Source: an uncultured Collinsella sp.
Lineage (GTDB): Bacteria; Actinomycetota; Coriobacteriia; Coriobacteriales; Coriobacteriaceae
DNA: 64,000 bases
Direction of reading: 5' to 3'
Assembly: GCA_900546775.1 (NCBI GenBank)
Contig: UREM01000007.1
Location: 1 to 64,000, forward strand
The notes beneath the pieces were generated by a model. It saw only the letters and a program-made list of their open reading frames with translations, was not told the origin of the DNA and ran no database searches. Shown piece after piece: positions 58,231-64,000 of this stretch; position 1 is the stretch's first letter, and every line of letters begins with the position of its first letter. The position numbers and the translations under genes were made by a program.

Positions 58231-59079
58231 ATGCCAAGCTGGAACATTCATATCGCTCAGACGGAGCGTTTGCTGGAGCGCACCGGTGCGCTTGCCAATA
58301 GCGTGCGCGACCGCAATGCCTTTTTGTTTGGCTGCGTGGTTCCGGATATCTTCGTGGGCTATATGGTCCCTGGCATCGCCGATCCCATCCCGTACCGCAT
58401 TACGCACTTTGCAAAGCCCGAGCCTATCCCTAAGCCGCGCGAGCACGAGTTCTGGGATACCTATGTGGCGCCGCTGCTCAAAGGGGCGCCTGTTGGTACG
58501 CCGGCTGCCGCGACCTCGATCGCCGAGGAGCGCGAGCGACTCAATCGGGTGCATTATCCCCAGCGCTACAAGGATGCCGAGCCGGTTGCCGGTCCCAGCG
58601 CCTGTGAGTTCTCGCTTGCGTCCGAAGATGTGGCGCAGTCACTGCTCGATTTAACGCTGGGCGTCTGGTCGCATCTGGTGGCCGACACGGTATGGAACAC
58701 GCGTGTGAACCAGTATCTGGAAGCACACGGCGGCAAGCCGTGCGAGGAGTTCCGCATTAAAAAGCAAGGCGACTTTGACTGGTTTGGCAAGACGCTGGGC
58801 ATTGTTTCCATCCCGCGTGCGACCGATCGCCTGTATACCGCTGCGACGCGTTTTGGGCAGTATCCCATCCATAAGGAGTATGTGCTCAAGACCATCGGCG
58901 TCATGCACGAGATTGTACGCGAAAACCCCGGCGAGCCCGATCATCCGCCGTATCGCCTGCTAACTGAGGAGTTTTTCGATGCAACGTTTACCGAGGTCAT
59001 CGAGCTGACCGAGGTGGGCTTTGCGACTCGCGTTGCCTCTTCTGACGTTCCCGCAGTCCCCCTGATCGCTAGCTGCTAG
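58231..59079 (+). CDS. Zinc-dependent phospholipase C-like protein
   Basis: 282 aa from the second ATG (58231, GGGGGTGG site); 286 aa if 58219 is used. It begins MPSWNIHIA and has FLFGCVVPDIF and LGVWSHLVADTVWN, the zinc-ligand pattern of the S1/P1-phospholipase C-like (Zinc_dep_PLPC) fold, with N-terminal Trp and His/Asp ligands. There is no signal peptide, so a cytoplasmic role such as a metal-dependent hydrolase is more likely than a secreted toxin. The real substrate is unknown. It stands alone, and its stop codon overlaps the convergent neighbour's by 4 bp. Confidence 0.75.
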   Translation: MPSWNIHIAQTERLLERTGALANSVRDRNAFLFGCVVPDIFVGYMVPGIADPIPYRITHFAKPEPIPKPREHEFWDTYVAPLLKGAPVGTPAAATSIAEERERLNRVHYPQRYKDAEPVAGPSACEFSLASEDVAQSLLDLTLGVWSHLVADTVWNTRVNQYLEAHGGKPCEEFRIKKQGDFDWFGKTLGIVSIPRATDRLYTAATRFGQYPIHKEYVLKTIGVMHEIVRENPGEPDHPPYRLLTEEFFDATFTEVIELTEVGFATRVASSDVPAVPLIASC

Positions 59080-60149
59080 CCGGCCGGCTTGACGGCGAAC
59101 AGCTCATCCCAATCGACCAATAGCTCCCGCCGCAGGGCATCTTCGGTGGTGCGTTCCTGATCGGTCTTTGGGATGTAGGGGAGCCCTGCCTTTTTATGGA
59201 TGAGTTCGGCGATGTTGTTAAAGCTCTTCGTGTCTTTGATTTGCTCATAGGTTATCTGGATAACGTCATAGCCCATGCTTGTGAGGGCGGTGGTGCGCTC
59301 GGCATCGGAGAGACTTGCGGCTTCGCCATCGTGGGCGGAGCGGCCTTGGCATTCCAGGATGACGCCCATGCTGTCGGTGTTGCTCTCGATGAGGATATCG
59401 GCGTAGCAGCAGGTTTTGTCATACAGTGAGCGCGCGGCGTCGCTGAGTGGGATGCGCACGTTGTTTGCGATGTTGATACCCATGCCGCCCTCGTTGCGGG
59501 GGAGCGAGACAAGTATGGAGGTCTGTACTTCGAAGGGCGAGGCGGTCTGCCCCGTCATGTGCTCGGCCGCCCAGCGCAGTTGTTTAACGCCGCGCAGGCC
59601 TGCAGCCTGCTTGGCGAACGCGGCGATATCCGCCGCGCTGAGGAGCGGCGGGCGCTTCCACAAATTGGTGTCATTGCCCTTGGTGTCGACAACACGCTCC
59701 CAACCGCAGTTGGGTGGAATGAGCTTAAGCGAAATGGCTTCATCGAGTTGTTGTTGCGTTCGCTCGCAGGGCTTAAACACTGCAAAGGAGCCGCACATCT
59801 CGTGGCAAGCCATGAGTAACTGGTTGCGTGAGACCTGCGTAGCAAGGCTGAGCAGCGTAAACTCGGGCGACGTGACATCAAATCCATGTTCAGTTTGCCT
59901 AAACGACCCGGGAGGCGGCTCTTGGGTCAGGAGGTGCGATTTAAACAGGCTTCGCGACCCGGATTGTGCTCGAGTGAATACAAGCCTGTGAAGCGGTGCA
60001 TGAAGCAGGTCTTTTACAACTGCATGACTTCCGAGGCCGCAACATCTGCGATCCATATTGCCAAGGCTAATGGCGGGGTAAAGCCCTAATACCTGCGGCG
60101 GGATACGGTGATAGTAAAAAGCGGATTGACCGCATAGCGTCAGGTCCAT
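59076..60149 (-). CDS. Uncharacterised protein with Vsr/DUF559-like C-terminal segment
   Basis: 357 aa, function not recognised. The first ~180 residues predict an alpha/beta domain. The C-terminal part contains ADILIES, GVILECQGRSAHDGEA and then GYDVIQITYEQI, which follows the strand order of Vsr/DUF559 nuclease-like domains (D...E-x-Q-G...H). Catalytic power is unproved. It shares an SPxE...LPxxxGG pattern with the protein at 33188-34291. The ATG at 60149 has a perfect AGGAGG; earlier ATGs lack support. Confidence 0.72.
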   Translation of the reverse strand: MDLTLCGQSAFYYHRIPPQVLGLYPAISLGNMDRRCCGLGSHAVVKDLLHAPLHRLVFTRAQSGSRSLFKSHLLTQEPPPGSFRQTEHGFDVTSPEFTLLSLATQVSRNQLLMACHEMCGSFAVFKPCERTQQQLDEAISLKLIPPNCGWERVVDTKGNDTNLWKRPPLLSAADIAAFAKQAAGLRGVKQLRWAAEHMTGQTASPFEVQTSILVSLPRNEGGMGINIANNVRIPLSDAARSLYDKTCCYADILIESNTDSMGVILECQGRSAHDGEAASLSDAERTTALTSMGYDVIQITYEQIKDTKSFNNIAELIHKKAGLPYIPKTDQERTTEDALRRELLVDWDELFAVKPAG

Positions 60150-60200
60150 GATATCCTCCTGGTCGAAATGTGCTTTTGGACCGTGCGATGCCAGCGTCAA

Positions 60201-60328
60201 TTCGGAAGTATGCGGCAAAATCTGAACCCTGTGAGCAGACCTGGCTTTTGATGCCAGTTTATCAGGCATTTTGTTGCGAAAAAACGGGGTGTGCTCGGAG
60301 GTCTCAGAATTTGCCGCATACTTCCGAA
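60201..60328. repeat. 128-bp palindromic element with 25-bp terminal inverted repeats
   Basis: TTCGGAAGTATGCGGCAAAA at 60201 onward (25 bp) is the reverse complement, with one mismatch, of 60304-60328. Weak inner pairing (ACCCTGTGAGCAG against GTGTGCTCGGAGGT) resembles the nested design of the elements at 4129 and 34331, but the sequence is different. It lies in the 5' region of the nuclease-like gene. Confidence 0.7.
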
Positions 60329-60505
60329 AACGCGGTCGATCTGGCTCTTGCTAAAACGATTTAGCAGCGTCAGGTAAGGTGTGGTTTCGCCATCGGGCGA
60401 ACACTTTTAGCACTTGGGACTTTATTTTTGGGCCTCGAAAGGTGGATTTCGCGCTTTTGGTAAAGAAATGGGTGCGTGTTTTGCCGTGTGCCGGCATTGA
60501 CACAG

Positions 60506-60542
60506 AAAAAGGGCCCGGAAGGCGAAGCCTTCCAGGCCCTTT
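60506..60542 (-). terminator. Terminator of pyruvate kinase
   Basis: On the minus strand AAAGGGCCTGGAAGGC pairs (one mismatch) with GCCTTCCGGGCCCTTT around TTC, followed by TTCTG. Confidence 0.88.
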
Positions 60543-60570
60543 GCAATGCAAACATGCTTGCAAGTACGAT

Positions 60571-62031
60571 TTAGCGGACCTGAGCGACGTAAGCGACGTT
60601 GGTCGAGGAGACCTTGTCCTCGAGCTGGACGCTCATGCGGGGATCGCCGGCGGTGGCGACGGTCAGATCGCCGGCCTCGACGTAGCCGAGCTCCTTAGCG
60701 GTCTCGATCGCCTTGACGATCGTGCCGTTGACGGTGCCCTGGGTAATCTCGGCCTGATGCGGGATAACGCCCCAGTACATGATCATCTGCTGGACGGCCC
60801 ACTCGTGGCGGGAGAACGCGCAGATCGGCATGTTGGGACGGAAGTGCGAGATCAAGCGAGCGGTACGACCGGTGGTCGTCGGCACGGTGATGCACTTGGC
60901 GCCAACGGTGGTGGCCATGTTCACAGCGGACATACCCACAACGTTGTTGACGACGCGGGTGCCGTGAGCGTCAGCCGGAACCTCGAGCGGAGCGTGGGCC
61001 GGGAGGTACTTCTCGGTCTCGAGAGCGATGCTGGCCTGCATCTTGACGGCCTCAACCGGGTACTTACCGGCAGCGGACTCGCCGGACAGCATGACGGCGT
61101 CGGTGCCGTCGTAGATGGCGTTAGCAACGTCGGCAACCTCGGCGCGCGTCGGGCGCGGGTTCTGCTGCATGGAGTCGAGCATCTGCGTAGCGGTGATAAC
61201 GGGCTTGTAGGCCGCGTTGCACTTGGCGATGATCTCCTTCTGGATGTGCGGAACAAGCTCGGGCTTGATCTCGATGCCCAGGTCGCCACGGGCGACCATG
61301 ATGCCGTCGGAAGCCTCGAGGATCTCGTCGAAGTTCTCGACGCCCAGGGCACACTCGATCTTCGGGAAGATCGTCACGTGCTCGCCACCGTTCTCGCGGC
61401 AAAGCTTGCGGATGCCGCGGACGGACTCGCCGTCACGGATGAAGGAAGCGGCGATGTAATCGATGTTCTCGGTCAGGCCAAAGAGGATGTCCTGACGATC
61501 GCGCTCGGTGATGGCGGGCAGCGAGATGTTGACGTTGGGCATGTTGACGCCCTTGCGCTCGCCGATCAGGCCGTCGTTCTTAACGACGCAGGTCATGTCC
61601 TGGCCGCTGACGGACTCGACCTCGAGGGCAACCAGGCCGTCATCGATCAGGATAAGGGAGCCCTTCTCGACCTCGGAGGGCAGAGCCAGGTAGTCGAGGG
61701 AGATGTGCTCAGAGGTGCCGTGGAAATCCTCGGACGTGGGCTGAGCGGTGACGACGATCTTGTCGCCGGTCTTGACGGCAACCTTCTTGCCGTCGACCAG
61801 AAGGCCGGTGCGGACCTCGGGGCCCTTGGTGTCGAGCAGGATGCCGACAGGCAGACCGAGCTCCTTGGAAATACGGCGGACGCGCTCGATGCGACCGTGG
61901 TGCTCGTCGTAGGAGCCGTGCGAGAAGTTAAAACGGGCGACGTTCATGCCCGCCTTGATCATCTCGCGGATGGTCTCGTCGCTATCGCAGGCGGGACCCA
62001 TGGTGCATACAATCTTAGTGCGCTTGTACAT
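60571..62031 (-). CDS. pyk: Pyruvate kinase
   Basis: Last ATP-yielding step of glycolysis (phosphoenolpyruvate + ADP to pyruvate + ATP). 486 aa. The N-terminus is RTKIVCTMGPA with FNFSHGSYDEH, then the K-binding/metal region IFPKIE, ARGDLGIEI (metal ligands), ATQMLDSM, and a C-terminal regulatory domain (about 350-486) ending FAYVAQVR-like. No extra PEP-utilising domain is attached. GGAGG precedes the ATG at 62031. Monocistronic with promoter (TATAAT near 62095) and terminator. Confidence 0.97.
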   Translation of the reverse strand: MYKRTKIVCTMGPACDSDETIREMIKAGMNVARFNFSHGSYDEHHGRIERVRRISKELGLPVGILLDTKGPEVRTGLLVDGKKVAVKTGDKIVVTAQPTSEDFHGTSEHISLDYLALPSEVEKGSLILIDDGLVALEVESVSGQDMTCVVKNDGLIGERKGVNMPNVNISLPAITERDRQDILFGLTENIDYIAASFIRDGESVRGIRKLCRENGGEHVTIFPKIECALGVENFDEILEASDGIMVARGDLGIEIKPELVPHIQKEIIAKCNAAYKPVITATQMLDSMQQNPRPTRAEVADVANAIYDGTDAVMLSGESAAGKYPVEAVKMQASIALETEKYLPAHAPLEVPADAHGTRVVNNVVGMSAVNMATTVGAKCITVPTTTGRTARLISHFRPNMPICAFSRHEWAVQQMIMYWGVIPHQAEITQGTVNGTIVKAIETAKELGYVEAGDLTVATAGDPRMSVQLEDKVSSTNVAYVAQVR

Positions 62032-62094
62032 TCAGACCTCCATCTGACATCGTCTTGCGCTGATAGATAAACCATAAGAAATAAAACCGAGATG

Positions 62095-62100
62095 ATTATA
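62095..62100 (-). promoter_or_regulatory. Candidate -10 box of pyk
   Basis: A perfect TATAAT on the minus strand lies 64 bp upstream of the pyk start, in an AT-rich stretch. The best -35 candidate (TTGGGG/TTTTGG) is at a 19-21-bp distance and weak. Confidence 0.45.
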
Positions 62101-62324
62101 ACGAAATGCCGACCGAATACCCCAAAAAATCGACCGTATGCCGAAATGGAAGTTCATTTTTTGCGGGAAAAACGGTATATGAAAAATCTTTACCAACCAC
62201 TCCAACCGCTGCTATCTGGGCGATATGTCAGTTTGGCGATGTGCCGAAGAAAAAACGTTTTACCAATGTTGAGCATCACACGGTCTGCACCGTTGCGTGC
62301 GGACCATATTTCCAAACCGATTGT

Positions 62325-62473
62325 TTTGGCTAGACGCGTCGCTTTGGGGTACCATAGCCCCACTATCAACTGCCGCTCAGCACGGCAGCCTTGATGAGCC
62401 CTTGCCCTTCTCCTGGGAATTATGATCGGGCATCAATCTGCTGAGTGGCCCGAATCCCAGGAGGGGACTCTAT
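62325..62473 (+). promoter_or_regulatory. Promoter and structured leader of the P-type ATPase gene
   Basis: TTGGCT and TACCAT, spaced by 18 bp, are a possible promoter near 62327-62356. The roughly 120-nt leader holds CTGCCG/CGGCAG and CTCCTGGGAATT/AATCCCAGGAG hairpins. The second includes the Shine-Dalgarno region (AGGAGGGGA) in its right arm, so folding could mask the ribosome site. No match to a known riboswitch consensus was recognised. Confidence 0.45.
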
Positions 62474-64000
62474 ATGCAAAAGGAATACCTGTCCGCCGCG
62501 GCGGAGGTGCTCAGCGACCAAGGTGTCGATGAGAACCTCGGCCTGAGCAACGACGAGGCGTCTTCGCGCCTCGCCAAGACAGGCCCTAACAAGCTCGAGG
62601 AAGCTGAGAAGACGCCGCTGTGGAAGCGTTTCTTTGAACAGATGGCTGACCCTATGGTCATCATGCTGATCGTTGCCGCCGTCATCAGTGCGCTCACGGG
62701 CATGGTCAAGGGCGAGCCCGACTTTGCCGATGTTGCCATCATCATGTTCGTCGTTATCGTCAACTCGGTGCTGGGCGTGGTCCAGGAAGCCAAGAGCGAG
62801 GAGGCCCTCGAGGCCCTGCAGGAGATGAGTGCGGCGCAGTCCAAGGTGCTACGCGACGGCAAGCTCGTGCACCTGCCGAGCGCCGAGCTCGTGCCCGGTG
62901 ACGTGATCATGCTCGAGGCGGGCGACTCCGTCCCGGCCGACTGCCGCGTGCTCGAGAGCGCCACGATGAAGATCGAGGAGGCCGCCCTTACCGGCGAGTC
63001 CGTGCCCGTCGAGAAGCATGCCAACGTGATCGAGCTCGCCGCCGGTACCGACGACGTGCCGCTCGGCGACCGCAAGAACATGTGCTACATGGGTTCCACC
63101 GTGGTATACGGCCGCGGCCGCGCCGTCGTGGTCGGCACCGGCATGAACACCGAGATGGGTAAGATCGCCGGCGCCCTGGCCGAGGCCAAGGAAGAGCTCA
63201 CGCCGCTGCAGGTGAAGCTTGCCGAGCTCAGCCGCATCCTCACCATCATGGTTATCGTCATTTGCGTCGTCATTTTTGGCGTCGACATCATCCGCCACGG
63301 CGTGGGCAACGTTCTCACCGATCCGACCGCGCTGCTCGACACCTTTATGGTCGCTGTCTCGCTTGCCGTCGCCGCCATCCCCGAGGGCCTGGTTGCCGTC
63401 GTGACTATCGTGCTTTCGCTCGGCGTGACCAAAATGGCCAAGCGCCAAGCGATTATCCGTAAGCTTTCCGCCGTCGAGACCCTTGGCTGCACACAGACCA
63501 TCTGCTCCGACAAGACCGGTACCCTCACCCAGAACAAGATGACCGTCGTCAAGCACGAGCTCGCTGCGCCTAAGGAGAAGTTCCTGGCAGGTATGGCGCT
63601 GTGCTCCGATGCTCAGTGGGACGAGGAGCTGGGCGAGGCCGTGGGCGAGCCGACCGAGTGCGCGCTCGTCAACGATGCCGGCAAGGCTGGTCTTACTGGC
63701 CTGACCGCCGAGCACCCGCGTGTGGGCGAGGCCCCGTTCGACTCCGGCCGCAAGATGATGTCCGTGGTCGTCGAGACCCTTGACGGCGAGTACGAGCAGT
63801 ACACCAAGGGCGCGCCCGACGTGGTGATCGGCCTGTGTACCCATATCTACGAGGGCGATAAGGTTGTCCCCCTGACCGAGGGGCGTCGTGCCGAGCTCGT
63901 GGCCGCCAACAAGGCCATGGCCGACGAGGCCCTGCGCGTGCTGGCGCTGGCAAGCCGCACCTACACCGAGGTCCCGGCCGACTGCAGCCCCGCCGCGCTC
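62474..64000 (+). CDS. Calcium-type cation-transporting P-type ATPase (partial, runs off the window)
   Basis: The first 509 codons are present and the frame is open to the last base. P2-type ATPase of the SERCA/PMR1-like bacterial group: an N-terminal cation ATPase domain, helices M1-M2 (ADPMVIMLIVAAVISALTG and the next), the actuator loop LTGESVPVEK, M4 with VAAIPEGLVAVV (the PEGL ion-binding turn), the phosphorylation motif CSDKTGTLT (Asp346), and the start of the nucleotide-binding domain. Probably exports Ca2+ (or Mn2+) from the cell. The ATG at 62474 has an AGGAGGGG site that can be sequestered in a hairpin. The C-terminal half lies beyond the window. Confidence 0.93.
   Translation, partial: MQKEYLSAAAEVLSDQGVDENLGLSNDEASSRLAKTGPNKLEEAEKTPLWKRFFEQMADPMVIMLIVAAVISALTGMVKGEPDFADVAIIMFVVIVNSVLGVVQEAKSEEALEALQEMSAAQSKVLRDGKLVHLPSAELVPGDVIMLEAGDSVPADCRVLESATMKIEEAALTGESVPVEKHANVIELAAGTDDVPLGDRKNMCYMGSTVVYGRGRAVVVGTGMNTEMGKIAGALAEAKEELTPLQVKLAELSRILTIMVIVICVVIFGVDIIRHGVGNVLTDPTALLDTFMVAVSLAVAAIPEGLVAVVTIVLSLGVTKMAKRQAIIRKLSAVETLGCTQTICSDKTGTLTQNKMTVVKHELAAPKEKFLAGMALCSDAQWDEELGEAVGEPTECALVNDAGKAGLTGLTAEHPRVGEAPFDSGRKMMSVVVETLDGEYEQYTKGAPDVVIGLCTHIYEGDKVVPLTEGRRAELVAANKAMADEALRVLALASRTYTEVPADCSPAAL

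Noticed and set aside
62340-62473. yybP-ykoY manganese riboswitch before the P-type ATPase
   Set aside because: The conserved GGGGAGUAG-type loops are not present, so only an unclassified structured leader is reported.

Overview
The window looks like chromosome of a Collinsella-type gut actinobacterium (class Coriobacteriia). This is an inference from the high GC content, the very GC-rich third codon positions, the abundance of mannose-family PTS genes and HutC-type GntR regulators, and the overall gene set. No rRNA is present to confirm it. Most genes are strong ORFs with good Shine-Dalgarno sites, and many intergenic gaps hold perfect rho-independent terminators.

Region 1 (0-11 kb): recQ, a GntR regulator with an adjacent SIS-domain sugar-phosphate protein, a 2-hydroxyacid (lactate-type) dehydrogenase, a MetA homoserine acyltransferase predicted to use acetyl-CoA, 5-formyl-THF cyclo-ligase, a hicBA toxin-antitoxin pair bracketed by two near-identical hairpins, and a large M16C zinc peptidase.

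Region 2 (11.9-22.4 kb): a carbohydrate/Amadori-product island. It holds one SIS deglycase-like gene present twice as a practically identical 1.03-kb copy, two GntR regulators, a complete mannose-family PTS (EIIA, EIIB, EIIC, EIID) followed by another SIS protein and a FrlD-like PfkB kinase, and a second EIIC/EIID pair whose EIIC is broken by two frameshifts. The set resembles fructoselysine/glucoselysine utilisation systems: the PTS imports and phosphorylates, and the SIS deglycases release glucose-6-phosphate plus an amine.

Region 3 (22.9-27.6 and 35.0-44.1 kb): the most unusual part. A PilZ (c-di-GMP) protein sits 5 bp upstream of a membrane-anchored protein. That protein shares a C-terminal W-(L/M)-(E/D)-G-x-D-x-x-C-like signature with six secreted proteins carrying a SipW/TasA-type (Y/F)AW(F/Y) signal region. 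Four of these are followed by a SipW-like signal peptidase, a membrane-anchored McrB/MoxR-like AAA+ ATPase, a large protein with a possible DUF2357-like N-terminal half and an alanine-rich coiled-coil C-terminus, and a second SipW-like peptidase. I propose a surface-fibre or matrix export/assembly system under c-di-GMP influence.

Region 4 (27.6-34.8 kb): this splits the two halves of region 3. It contains a GATC-type restriction-modification pair (C5 methylase plus MutH/Sau3AI-like nuclease), a DUF4143-type ATPase preceded by five evenly spaced 13-bp palindromes, a DUF5710-like protein, an unknown protein, a MITE-like palindromic element (a sister copy lies at 4.1 kb) and tRNA-Val(GAC).

Region 5 (44-64 kb): EamA transporter, DUF4012 envelope protein, glmM, M32 carboxypeptidase, T-box-controlled pheS and pheT, a cobalt/nickel ECF transporter (cbiM-cbiQ-cbiO) behind a dyad operator, a zinc-dependent phospholipase C-like protein, an uncharacterised nuclease-like protein, pyruvate kinase, and the first 509 codons of a Ca2+-type P-type ATPase that runs off the window end. 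The ATPase is read directly from the sequence because its ORF has no stop in the window.
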